From: Craterostigma plantagineum
Taxonomy: Eukaryota; Streptophyta; Magnoliopsida; Lamiales; Linderniaceae
Direction of reading: 5' to 3'
Assembly (NCBI GenBank): GCA_027422505.1
Contig: JAPQWV010000017.1
Span: forward strand, 19,345,501 to 19,409,500
DNA length: 64,000 nucleotides
Position numbers and translations under genes: made by a program. This document shows, in pieces, positions 19,680 through 30,945 of the stretch (position 1 is its first letter; every line of letters starts with the position of its first letter). A model generated the notes under the pieces. The model did no database searches. It was not told the DNA's origin and saw nothing but the letters and a program-made list of their open reading frames with translations.

Positions 19680-22232
19680 TCAAGCCATGGAATCCATAGC
19701 CATGGCGGCACTAAGGTTCATAGGGTGCATGTAGGTGTTCGAGCCCCTTAAGATTTGCTCGACGATCTGTCTGTTTGCTCTCTCCGTAGGATGGAATGGG
19801 TCCCAAAACACGTACAAGTCTCTGTTCGGGCATAAGTTCGACAAAGGCGTGCAAAGGCCCAACCCATTGTAGGGACCTTGTCCACAACAAGCTACTTTCG
19901 AGGTCACGAACCCTGTACAAAAATTTGATTTTGGTCTATTGATTTTTGCAAAATTCGATATTTCATCATCTAACTTGTCCATGTCTAAAATTAGTCCAGA
20001 ATGTTACTGCACCATTTATCGTAAGTAGCAGCTATTCTAAATTTTCGGACGAATTTGTTACGGCTTATAGCAAGAAAATATTATTGTTTCATTAAGACTG
20101 TTAATTAGAATTGGGTGAAAAACTATTCATGATATATGGCAGTAAAACTAGAAAAATGACTATGCATGATAAATGGCGTGTTTATACTAGATTAATTCCG
20201 GACATTGGCTCAAATTAGAGGATAAAACGAGACTTTTTCGTGTAAGTTATAGGACTAAAGTTTTAGTTACTCCAAACAATCAAGACTTGTGAAGTGATAT
20301 TTTACACATGCGTATGAAGCAATGAGAGCTAATTTTAATTACCGAAAGCCGTAGGATTCGAAATGAAGTTCAAGTGCATTTGGCGGGTGTTGGCCGCAAG
20401 AAAGACGCTCGACCCAATTTCTTGATTGAGTTCATTGATCATTTGTATGAGTTGCGGGTTGTAAAGCAACGCGGCCTTCGTCAGTTCTTCAGCGCATTCG
20501 CCATTTCGACTGTGTTGAGCCAGCTCGGCGGGCACACACCCTAACGGCCCCGTCCCAGTCACAATAACACGCCGAGCTCCCAACGAATAAAGTCTCTACA
20601 TATTCGTCGAGATAAGTTTGAAATTAATCTCGAGAAATCGTATAAATTTATATGTCCATATCAAAATTATTACCTCAAGAACTTTTTTGTATTCGGACAC
20701 GACGAAGGGCACGTATTCATGGAGAGAATATTGGAGCGATCGAGGGGAATAAGGAACTAAATAATAGTTGTTGACGAAATCGTTTCCACCGAGTGTAACT
20801 AGAACCAATGAGTCTCTTACGAGGCTCTTCGCATTCTCTTCTCCGACGAGCGCGCCTACTCGTTTTTGGTATTCTTCGAAATAGTTTAGTTGCTGGTAGA
20901 TTCTGATGATATTAACCTGCCATGGGTAAATGAGTCGTCAGGCCTTTAAATTTTATCTTTATGTAGAAATTTATAGCACTTTCTTAGTTGATAGTGCGCT
21001 TCAGAACTTAATGTGGAAAAGAAAAGAAAATATTTTATGGTACGATGAGTGAAGCTTAAACAATGATCCAATGGGTATCATTACTTTTTCCTTTCCTTTA
21101 CCACATTGGATTCCGCATACCAAACGCAAGGATTCCATGTGGAAAAGAAAATAAAATGTGTTACGATACGATACACGAAGCGTAATGTACAATGATCAGA
21201 CGTGTATCATTACCATTTTCTTTTCTTTTCTGCATTGGATTCCGCATACCAAACGCACTTTTATGGCTAGTCGTCGTACGATACGTAAATTTGAATCGAT
21301 TCACAACTACTTTAGGAAGACTAAAAAATGTTGATATCGACTTGCGAGAATTTGCGTTCGGCTAGACGAGTCCCAATTTTGCATTCTTGGGTAACGTAAC
21401 TTAAATTATAACAATTGCACGGTAGATTTTCGATTGTCATGTCATGTCAGCCACGAAAAATTAGAAAAATCGGTACCTAATCGGAAAATCCAAAAATTGA
21501 ATAGGTAATTGTCAAAAGCAATTCATTCTCAAAGTAATTGCAAGTCGACAAGCCGCCCTCGAAGCCCATAATTTGAGCTCGAACTTAATGTGAAAAAGAT
21601 AATAATAGAAAAAAAGCTCGCGAGCTTTTGTCGTTCATGAGCGAGCTCAAGCCCAATTTCAGTGAAGCTGGCTCGACTCATCATTAACCCGTAATTCAAA
21701 TCACAAAATTAATCTGTGGTACGATAAAGTAATATTAACTTTTAAGTTAGATATGTATTAGAATTTGCTTACAAATTGAATTCCAGTGTCATTTAGTACT
21801 CCAACCCCAGCAGATGCGAAGTTGGCCCCTACTAATAATTTCTCCCCCCTTAACTCTGGACTTAGGTATGGCAATGTTGCTTCCCAACCCATCTTTTCAC
21901 CTATCAAACACACACACGTTAAAAAAAGATGAAACAAAATTCTAATAAATCGTTGATAAATTTAATATAATGATTATTATTTTACTAATAATATCTGGGA
22001 TGTTGAGGCCGTTTGAGAAGCGACCCGTGGGCCTATGGGTCGGATAGTCCAAGCCATAAGGCGGGGCGTCGGCTCGGGCGGTAGTCGCAAGATAGTTGTT
22101 GTTCCCATTGTCGACCAGCGAGTCGCCGAAGATGAAGAAGGCCTTCTTACATTCTACGTGGGAGATTAAATTTCGCAATGATGATACCATGATAATTAAA
22201 ATGGCAAAGCAACGCTTATTAGGTTTGGCCAT
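19680..22232 (-). CDS. GDSL esterase/lipase, LTL1-like (five exons, 367 aa)
   Basis: Secreted plant GDSL hydrolase; relatives such as LTL1 act on lipids or cuticular esters and respond to salt. Exons: 22232-21986, 21900-21773, 20916-20674, 20595-20343, 19912-19680. All four introns are GT-AG and the total is 1104 bases with no stop. Block [17 protein letters not shown] holds the nucleophilic Ser, block [12 protein letters not shown] the oxyanion Gly, block [13 protein letters not shown] the Asn, block [11 protein letters not shown] the Asp and His. The first 30 residues form a hydrophobic signal-like segment after MAKPNKR. I chose this Met because two upstream in-frame Mets (22337, 22304) lie at or before the TATA box. 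Length equals the family norm. A 50-bp copy of its exon 4 boundary occurs at 35677. Confidence 0.94.
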
Positions 22233-22323
22233 TTTTTTGCTGAAGCAACGAAGGAGAAGGAAGATGAATATGAATGCGTAAGGAGATATTCTGTGCTTTT
22301 GCATGAAGTTATGAGATGATTTT

Positions 22324-22332
22324 GCCTTTATA
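22324..22332 (-). promoter_or_regulatory. TATA box of GDSL gene
   Basis: TATAAAGG on the minus strand, about 95 bp before the chosen ATG. It predicts a transcription start near 22298, after the two upstream Mets. Confidence 0.55.
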
Positions 22333-24228
22333 TGCATATAATATGTTATATATTTGGTGTTTGTAAATGAATGAGTGTACGATGGAGAAGTTTATAACTA
22401 GAGAACAAAAAAGTGGTTGCTCACCTAGGGAATTTATTATTGAAAGATGACTAAACACCTAAAGGTTTTACGATAGATGAGTTCCATCCAACTATTTAAT
22501 GGTTTATATGATGTGAGTTAACTGAGGCTGTGAAGTTCAGTGTTCAAAGTTCCATGACAGTTACAATTTTGGATGCATGCATTTGATAATTCTAGACTAA
22601 TTTCACTAACTTCATATGTTCAGAACAAATTGGAATCTTCGACTTCTAATTCTTGCCAACAAAATAACTCACTGACAGTTATCCACGTCAGCATGTGAGC
22701 AGAATTTCCGACTTATTTTGGCGGAAAAATGATTGAGGACTTACACTTGTTAGAGCATACGAACTTGGTGTCCTAGTTTTGGAATTGTTAATATTAACCT
22801 AAACTGAAAATAGTATACTGATCCGATATAATTTGTCCTAGTTGAACTATACTATCACTACAAAAAGCTCATTTACCTATGACATGTCGGTAAAGGCCAT
22901 CAGTCGGTAAATAGTACATTGTTCAATGTATTAGCTTTTTCCACAAAAATGTCGAGAATTTAAGTAATTTCAAAATTTTTTATTGTCATTAGTTAAAATT
23001 GCAAAAATAATGATATAAGTTTTTAGTGAAGTGTATCGAAACAAAATGACGTGTTGAAAAATTTTGTCCAAGTTTTTATAACGAAATATTGATCGACGGT
23101 CGACACCGGAATAATTATAAATACGAACTGTATATCCAATGAAAAGAAAAAGCATGCAAGTTTTGGTCACAGATTAACACATTATTTTCGTCGTAGGTTG
23201 AGAAGCATCTTGTTTCTTCTCGTTATATTTAGTTGAATGATTTCAATGATATTGTCATCTTATGAAATCAATACTCTTTTTTTTTTCAGGTCCATTTTAA
23301 ACGGTTTCTCACCAACTCTTTTGGCGGTGTCTTAATTAATGGCCAAAATCATCTACCGACGAAATCAAATGGCTTCATGAAAAGCTCAACTACTTTGAAG
23401 CTGGGAAAAACCCAATCAAATGAACGCCATCAATCATAAGTAACAATCAATGGCATTTATCACATTATTAGCTGGATGTATTTGTACATGTTTATTAAAA
23501 CATATAGTGCAAGAAATAATATGGCATTGGAGATTTAATTAAGACTACTCAAATGTCGGGACAAATCATATATAAGGCCTCTAGAGTTAGTAATTGCGGT
23601 TGATCAGTCTTAGCTCTCTCAACAATAGGCTTTTGGGCAGAAAATCCGTGATTTCCTATCCTCATTTGGTGGGGATGAGGTCTATAGTCTTTGCTTCTCA
23701 TAACAATAGATGACACTCAATTACAAGGATGATAGTGCATGATTTTATATAAATAAAATTTGTTAAGTAAATAATGATTGGAAGCGTTTGAATTATTTCC
23801 ATTGATTATTATGTGCTCACGCACACAAATATATAACGCTACAAGAGTGTCCGTTGATATAAAAGATATATAGAAAAAAAGAAGGAAAGGGTGAGCAGTT
23901 TTTCCTAGGGATGCAAAAAAAAAAAACCTTTATTTCTTCAAAAAAGATAAAAAAAAGGCCCAGTAATTCCAAATCATTAAAAACGGGAACGCCAATATTT
24001 CAAGAATTTCTTTTGAAAATAATAGAATTCAAAAAGATGAACAATGCATGGGAGAAATGCTGTCTATTTTAGTGAATTTGAGAATAAAACGTATACGAGT
24101 TAGGACATGCAGAGTGCACGTTCGGAAAGCTTTTATTCCGGAACCCAAAATTCCATACAAGGGGGCTGCGCCACCTTGCCGGGTCCTAGGGGCAACGCTC
24201 CCAGTGTTGATATATTTTCGAACGTATT
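22333..24228. other. Intergenic, AT-rich, no gene
   Basis: No ORF with recognisable content. It contains one CACTA-like end (22856) and low-complexity A/T runs. Confidence 0.6.
22856..22910 (+). mobile_element. Possible CACTA transposon terminus
   Basis: CACTACAAAAAGCTC followed by repeated GTCGGTAAA sub-terminal units resembles one end of a CACTA (En/Spm) element. I found no matching inverted end within a few kb, so it may be a fragment. Confidence 0.35.
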
Positions 24229-24229
24229 G

Positions 24230-24375
24230 GTTGAACCGCGAATTTGTCTGGTACTTGTATGACTGTAGAATCGCAAGGCTGTTAGTTTGTATTACTGCAA
24301 GGCTGTTCGACTTTATGAGTGAGGCTGTACGACTGTAACACTGCGATGTTGTACGACAGCAAGTCAGCAATGCTT
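24230..24375. repeat. Degenerate TGTACGACTG repeats
   Basis: Several spaced copies of (T)GTAYGACTGTA and GCAAGGCTGT appear within about 150 bp. A related, larger array lies at 51596-51990. Confidence 0.5.
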
Positions 24376-24542
24376 GTATGACTGTACTGGCAACAGTAAC
24401 GTGTAACTGTTCCAGGAATTCAAGACTGCACGGCCGACATCCCCACGCTTAACTCCCCAAACCTTTTTGCCCGAAAGCGTATGTATTCACCCGAAAGGGT
24501 TCGTTAAAGGTAATATCTGTTAATAAGCAGACACCTTCTTTA

Positions 24543-24807
24543 TGCCCCGTTTGGATTCCGGATTTCGATTTGAAATCCGAATTTCGCCCAAGTCTTCCGT
24601 TTGACAATCGCATCGATTTGGATTTCGATTTCACAAATCTAGTAGGAAATCCAAACTCTTATAATTCGTCGGATTTGAAATTCCATGCCAAATGGTCCGT
24701 TTTCGAAATCCAAAGCTGAGCACGTAATGAGCTTTTCGTAACTTATAATAATAATAATAACAATAATAGTATAATAATAAATAATAATGAAAAAACATAA
24801 TAATAAC

Positions 24808-24842
<35 letters not shown>

Positions 24843-25276
24843 GGACGTGGACGATGAGTCGAGCCGATTTGCGAGTTCGATGGGCCGACTCGAGCTCGTC
24901 ATGGTATCACGAATGAGCCGGTTCGAGCTCGACGAGCTCTTGTCAAGGTCGAGCTCGTCACGGGTTCGTGAATGAACCAGCTCGAGCTCGAGCTACTCAT
25001 GGGCGCTCGAAAGCTCGCAAGCCGGCTCACGAGCTTCGTTTTTATATTATTCATGATTTTTATTTTATTTTATTTAGTATTTTTAAAATTATTTTAGAAA
25101 AAGTTAGAAATCAAGTTCGACGAGCTTCACGAGCTCGAGTCGAGCTCTGTTTTGAAATCCGAATTTCGAAATCCTAACGTTTGCCAAACAGCGAATTTGG
25201 ATTTGAAATTACGATTTTGAAATTCAAAATTTAAAATCAAGCAATTTCGTTAAAATACACGAATCCAAACGCACTC
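24543..25276. mobile_element. Tourist/PIF-Harbinger-like element with AAT microsatellite
   Basis: Left end TGCCCCGTTTGGATTC and right end GAATCCAAACGCACTC are inverted, with TTA on both sides (24540-24542, 25277-25279). The body holds GATTTCGATTTGAAATC-type inverted arms, an (AAT)n run at about 24745-24840 and GAGCTCGACGAGCTC repeats. It has no transposase. Confidence 0.6.
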
Positions 25277-25708
25277 TTAAGGAGTTATGTCTATATACGA
25301 AAAGACAACTTGACATGTGTTATAAATACATGCAAAACAATTTCGACAGAGGCACTTCGAATCAACAAAATGCAAGATATTAATCTCCAGTACGATTCTG
25401 GGGAATATCCGGCCATTTTACAAAGAAACCCTAATTATCATTCCAACAAAAAAGGGTTAAGGTGAAACCAGAGTTTTATATTATGTATAATTATTATATG
25501 CTTCCCAGAAAATAATAAAATGGAGACTAGAAGATAAGGAAAAAAAAGTTACATTTTCATGTTTTTTGTTCACCCTATGAATGAATATATATATACTCAG
25601 CTGAGGAAAAAAAATGTTCATATGAACTTGAGAAAAATGTCTCCATCCATGCTCATCCTCCTTAAGCCACAGGTCAAACCATAATCAACATATATCCGTA
25701 CCGACGGC

Positions 25709-28135
25709 TCAACGATCATCATCAGACTCCGAGTCCGTCGCGCAACTTCTCCTCGAAGATCCAAAGCTTCTCCGCTTCTTAACGCTTTTATGGCTCTTTT
25801 TACTGTATCGTCCATCGAATGACCCTTCCTCTCCTTCACTGCTCGAGCTATCGTAATTTTCCCCAAGAACGCCCTCGTTCTTCCTCGAGCTCGAACGCCT
25901 ACAATAACTTTCTCTCGAGCTCGAGCGACTTTCGATCCTTTTCTTTCCCTTCAAACACTTTTCATGGTCCGAACTGCACGAGCCATCATCATCGTCTTCG
26001 TTATACTCATAGTCAGAGTTGTCAGACGAGCTCTCTCTATCTTCTTCGCCTTCGCTCGGACAGCTAATTTGCCGTTCGACGTTGTTATTACAATGGTTGG
26101 AGAAATTGCTGAGCCTCATCGAATTGTTGTTGTTATTGTCGCAGTACTGTCTGCTCGAGTCGACCCGAGAGGAAAGTATGGAGAGGAGGCGTGTGGGTAT
26201 GGGCGCTTCGGGCGGGGCGGTTACTAAGAAGGAGAGGGCTGCTGAGATGTCGCTGATGAAGGGCCGAGCTTGTGGCTCGTCCTGGAGGCACATTGCAGCA
26301 ACTCCGATGGCTTGGTTTAGGCTAGTCACTGGGAAGTCCTTTCGGAGGAGGGTATCTGCCATGTCGGGAAATCTCGATGGATCTCGAAAAATCGGCTGTG
26401 CCTGTCGATAATATAAGCAACAATTGTTGTCAAACCACTCTTTTGTTAACATAAAATCAGCACAAATGAAAGACATTTCACGAAATTCGCTTTCCTCGCT
26501 TTTCTCCCTGCAACTTATCTCTGCCCAGAATTAGTCCAGTATATTTCCAAGTAACTAAAATTTATCATAACTTTCAAGAAATTCGTTCCTCGTACGCTAA
26601 TCTGTCTCTGTCGAGTCCATGTGTTTACCAATATTTACCTCAATAGTGCTTTTTCGAAAAATTTCAACCTACATAAATAGCCCTTCCACTTTGTGCAAAT
26701 TTCATTGAAGTTCTTGTTCAAGCAAAATCATATTTCCCTTATCTTTCACGAAAACATACTGGGCAAGTTTCGAACAAGGAAAAATTAGAGGGCGAAAAAT
26801 GAATTTCGCGAAAGATATACGACTCTTTTTGGATATGTATAACGCAGAGGAAGAAAATCAAATTACGTAAAAGTTACCCTACCAAATTAAATTTACTCCG
26901 TAAGACTTACCCAACTGACGAGATTTTGCTCGTCCATAGACTTCGAAGAATCGAACGCCCGTCGCCCAGTTATAAGCTCCAACAACACGACCCCAAAACT
27001 ATACACGTCAGACTTGGACGTCAGCTCGCCGTTTATTTCGTACTCGGGAGCGCAATATCCATAAGCCGTCATAACCCTCGGCATCTTATTATCGCCGCTC
27101 TGCACGAGCTTGGCGAGCCCATACTCCGATAGCCTGGCATTGTGCTCCTCGTCCAAGAGTACGTTCGAGGACTTCAAATCTCGGTATATGATAGGCGGGT
27201 CGGCCCTCTCGTGAAGGTACTCGAGCCCTTGCGCTATGCCCAGTGCCACTTCCATCCTCGTCGTCCAGTTCATTGGCTTCTTCCCGGCGGGAAGTTCTGC
27301 GCATATTTGTAATACAAAAAGAAGTGTTTGTTTTTTTGCAAAGTAAATGAGCATCTTGAAAGAAGACATTATGCACTTACCGAAAAGGTGGCTTTTCAAA
27401 GAACCCGAGGACATGTATTCGTAAACCAATATGCGCTGCTCGCCGTCCGCGCAATACCCTATTAATTTAACGAGATTCGGGTGGTTTATTTCAGCCAACG
27501 AAGAAACGGCGAGCTGAAACTCTTTCGCTCCTTGAGTCCCATTCCTATGTAGTTGCCTCACGGTAACGATCTGCACGTGGATGTAATAACGGAAAAATGG
27601 AGAAAAAAACGCTCAAAACAAACCGAATTTCGTTCGTGCGCTTAATTTTTACATTTAATAAAGAAAACCTGTCCGCTTGGCGTAAGAGTTCCTCTGAAGA
27701 CTCGCCCGAATCCGCCTTCCCCTAATAAGCATTCTTGCCTGAAATTCTTCGTCGCGCTGGCGAGTTCGCGGAATGTGAAGCCCTTTACTGTACTAATGTT
27801 TTCGCCGCCGTCCTTCGAATGATCATGCGCAGAGCTGTTATGGTTCGAATCTACCGATGGGGTTTGGCCGAGGTTGTTGTCGGCTGTAATAACGATACAA
27901 AAGAGAGGAATCTATAAGCAACATTTTTCTACTGCATTTGCCCTATTATTGCATTCTATTTTTTACGACGAATATATGCTAATATATGCGAATAGATAAT
28001 AACAAAAATAATACAGCGAGGTGGTGGTGGAGCGACGGGTTTAGGTGGCTCGGCGACGGGCACCAAGGTGGCATTGTTGTCGTTATTATTGCTTTCTTGT
28101 TGTTGCCTGTTTTGAAAACATGGGAAGCAGTTCAT
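25709..28135 (-). CDS. RLCK-VII/PBL family receptor-like cytoplasmic kinase, probable pseudokinase
   Basis: PBL proteins are membrane-anchored kinases working below immune receptors. Exons: 28135-28015, 27883-27669, 27570-27381, 27296-26911, 26401-25709; all introns GT-AG, 534 residues. The start MNCFPCF has the Cys-rich lipid-anchor motif of the family. Kinase domain from [14 protein letters not shown], Gly loop [11 protein letters not shown]. Three key residues differ: beta-3 Lys is Arg (VTVRQ, R117), the alpha-C Glu is Ala (A133), and DFG is EYG (E233). The catalytic loop YRDLKSSN is kept. The C-terminus (about residues 365-534) is unusual: long, Ser/acidic then basic, likely disordered. 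It looks expressed and open. Whether it still binds ATP cannot be told; a signalling scaffold is one possibility. Confidence 0.92.
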
Positions 28136-29289
28136 GTCTTCAGGCTAATATATCGTTCGAAAACTAAGAATCGAAGCGTGTGACTGTAATAAGACGGAGA
28201 AAAAGGGATCGGAATTTTGTGTCATGCATGCGGGCGACGTTCGCCGTTTATCGTCGGAAAATAAAACTAAAAATCTGCGAAAGGTCGATTTTCGGTTAAT
28301 TATGATATCTTTGTGTGTATCGTCGTCGGTGCATGTATGTCGCGATATCAAAGCTTCTGCGTGCATGGAGAAAAATGAAGAGGAAGGGTCCTTCAGGAGA
28401 ACGAAAGACCCTTGATGATTGTAGTGTTGATGGTGGATTTGTTAAAAATGATCGTTGAAGAATTGAATCTGAAAAAAAAAACTAAAAAAAAGTAATTCCG
28501 AAATTGATGGTCATGGACATGCTGTTTTTTAGTGGGAAGACTTTTTGTTTTAATTTATTATTTCTTTCTAATAGTTCACTTTGACTCCAGGAAAAATGGG
28601 GAGATTTCAATGGAGTGAGGACATCAATAATATTCGGACATATATATATATATCTATGTTTTTTTCGAAAGGATATATATATATATATATATATATATCT
28701 AATTTAGTACGGCCTCATTTGTTAAACATAATATAGTATTACATGTTATTGTTAAGCAACATATTACATTCCATTAACGATAATTTTGCTATTGTAGTTT
28801 TTATATTCACATATGACATTAATAATTCGGACAGATGAAATTTCTCATTTAGCCTAAAACGCTGATTTTTTTTTTCTAACACTTTTTTTCGTACACTGGG
28901 TTTTCATGAGGATTCATCCGTACCAACGATCTCATTATTGAGCTTCGAATGTTAATTTCACCTAAAACCTTAAACTTATGGAGCGTATCATACATTTAGT
29001 TCTACTTTATTTCCCAACAATTATGATCATCAATAGGTGGATTTGATCGATATTTGGATTTTAAACCATAGTATTACCCTAAAGGACCATATTGAATCCT
29101 ATTATGCCTCCAATATATAGAAGTTCTTACTATAAGAAATTCATAACCATCAACATAGTTGATTTTTGCAGGAACATTATTAGGATCTCTCTTTCCACTT
29201 CTGGCAATAAAGACCTTGATCATTTATCACCCGATCCGAAAGTACTAAACATGGCCCGTCATCTCTAATCAACCATGTGATAGATGATT
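28136..29289. other. PBL upstream region and intergenic DNA
   Basis: Likely promoter and leader of the kinase gene near 28136-28420, then AT-rich DNA with an (AT)n run. No gene seen. Confidence 0.5.
28641..28700. repeat. (AT)n microsatellite, interrupted
   Basis: Two AT runs split by about 20 bp (CTATGTTTTTTTCGAAAGG). Confidence 0.9.
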
Positions 29290-29299
29290 CATAAACTCA

Positions 29300-29815
29300 A
29301 AGCTATCCGAATAAATAAAGGGAAGAGGCTATTCTATCTAGAATAAGAAACGCGAATTGCTTGATGAAACTACACTGAAGTCGTCGAAGCAGTGAAGCTG
29401 AAATCGTCGAGCGAGCTAAGGAAAGTTAACGCTGATGAAATCGCGGCCAGCAAGGGCGACTCATTTAAGCTGACCTGGAAACCGTTAAGTCGGTTGGTCA
29501 CGAGCTTTGTGCGCCTATGCCAGCTATGAATAAAAGGGATTTTCATCAGTGTTTTCCGAGAGAGTTTTGGAGCTGATAACTTCTCTGAGAGTGAGAGTTA
29601 GTGAAAGCTGTAAACACAAAAGCGATTGAGTGCTGTGAGCTCTGTAATCTCGTTTGAGAATCATCAATAAAAGAGTTGATCCTTGGCCGTGGACGTAGGC
29701 TAAAACCAGTAGCCGAACAACGTATATCGCTTTGTTCAATTTAAATTTTCTGTTTCTGTAAACTCGATTCAAGAGCGGAATTGAAAAATTGATCGACGAG
29801 ATCATCTGTTGGGAA
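29300..29815 (+). repeat. LTR-like remnant (Copia-type)
   Basis: The stretch ending CCTTGGCCGTGGACGTAGG...GCCGAACAACGTATATC and an AATAAA signal at 29667 looks like the R-U5 part of a plant Copia LTR. No clear TG start, internal region or second LTR was found, so it may be a solo or truncated LTR. Confidence 0.4.
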
Positions 29816-30277
29816 CTTGATTGATACGAGATTCACGACAAACCACAAGCAATAAAAAATGGCACATTCTTCGCAATCTCCTACCGAGAACTCCGTAAAC
29901 GCCCGAACCCTTTGGCGTCGACATTCGCAATAGAATTTGGTCATGCCCCAAATGTTAATTTTAAAATGAAAAGTAAAATTCGAACCAGGTGAAAGATATT
30001 GTGTTCCAAGATCGTCCTCAGAGGAGTAACAGTCGACGGAAAGGTTAGATGAAGTCATGTCATATTTTATTACAACTATTACTTTCTCGAGCTGTAATAT
30101 CTGCCGAGCATGGTCGGCTTGTAATGCCATGGCTAGGTACAGATTAGGGTTAACAATGCTATCACAGCAATTCTTTTTGTGAGAGTCTTCATTGTTAGAT
30201 GGCGTACTATGATCTGTGTCATCAATATATGTATAGATTATATACGAGGTGATCGAAAGAGAGTTGGTAATGGTCAA
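29741..30277 (-). CDS. Plant self-incompatibility S1-type (SPH) protein, partial
   Basis: SPH proteins are small secreted Cys-rich proteins, named for poppy stigma S. The middle of this 178-codon ORF matches the family: LSVDCYSSEDDLGTQYLSPG, then FHFKINIWGMTKFYCEC and DCEECAIFYCLW, giving the spaced cysteines. Typical members start with a signal peptide; the N-terminal 50 residues here (MTITNSLSITSY...) show none that I can recognise, so the true start may differ or the leader may be lost. The last 30 codons (after about 29830) fall in LTR-like sequence and replace the normal tail. It may be a damaged gene. Copia-3 begins 15 bp upstream of its start. Confidence 0.55.
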   Translation of the reverse strand: MTITNSLSITSYIIYTYIDDTDHSTPSNNEDSHKKNCCDSIVNPNLYLAMALQADHARQILQLEKVIVVIKYDMTSSNLSVDCYSSEDDLGTQYLSPGSNFTFHFKINIWGMTKFYCECRRQRVRAFTEFSVGDCEECAIFYCLWFVVNLVSIKFPTDDLVDQFFNSALESSLQKQKI

Positions 30278-30292
30278 CGTATAATCTCAATA

Positions 30293-30904
30293 TGTTGGGT
30301 TTGGGCTCCCAACTTTGTGTCCGAAAGCCCAAATTTGCAGCCCATTAGCAGCATCATTATATCAGATCTTCACCTACCACCAAAGGTAGAAGTATCGATC
30401 GATTCATACACTCAAGAAAAAAGAAAAATTTCTGCAACTTTTCTATCCAGCGACAGATTCGGATTTCTCCCATTTGGAGGGGCAAACATTGTCCGATTGG
30501 CCTGAAATTTCAGGAGAAGGTAGAAGACTCATTGATCTTCATTCTCCCCGAAGGGATTTTCATTTCGAGGTCTGGTTTGTAAGTTACGAATTTCTGAAGT
30601 CTGCTGCGATTTTCTGTGACGAATTTGATGTTGTGATCTTGTTTTGAGTTGTGCTTTTGGAGCTTTGATTTGCTGTCATAGCTTGTTTGTGGTTGTGTTG
30701 TGGGTGTAATCTTGCTGTACTTGAAGTGGTGATAGTGGATTTTGGATCGTTTGATCCCGTGGTTTTTACCCCGTCGATTTGAAGGGGATTTTCCACGTTA
30801 TATCGCCGTATTATTTTTCTGTTATTTCGTGTTGATAATTCTTGGGCTGTCGATACGCATTCGCTGCCATAATATTCCGTTATTGGTGCCGTCCGATCCT
30901 AACA
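30293..30904 (+). repeat. 5' LTR of Copia-3
   Basis: 612 bp. Matches 34876-35482 closely with small indels. Confidence 0.9.
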
Positions 30905-30945
30905 GAGTGGTATCGAAGCTGTTGGTATTCTTTGATCAGTGCAGG

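Noticed and set aside
24787..24975. Asn-rich ORF
   Set aside because: Product of an AAT microsatellite inside a Tourist-like element.
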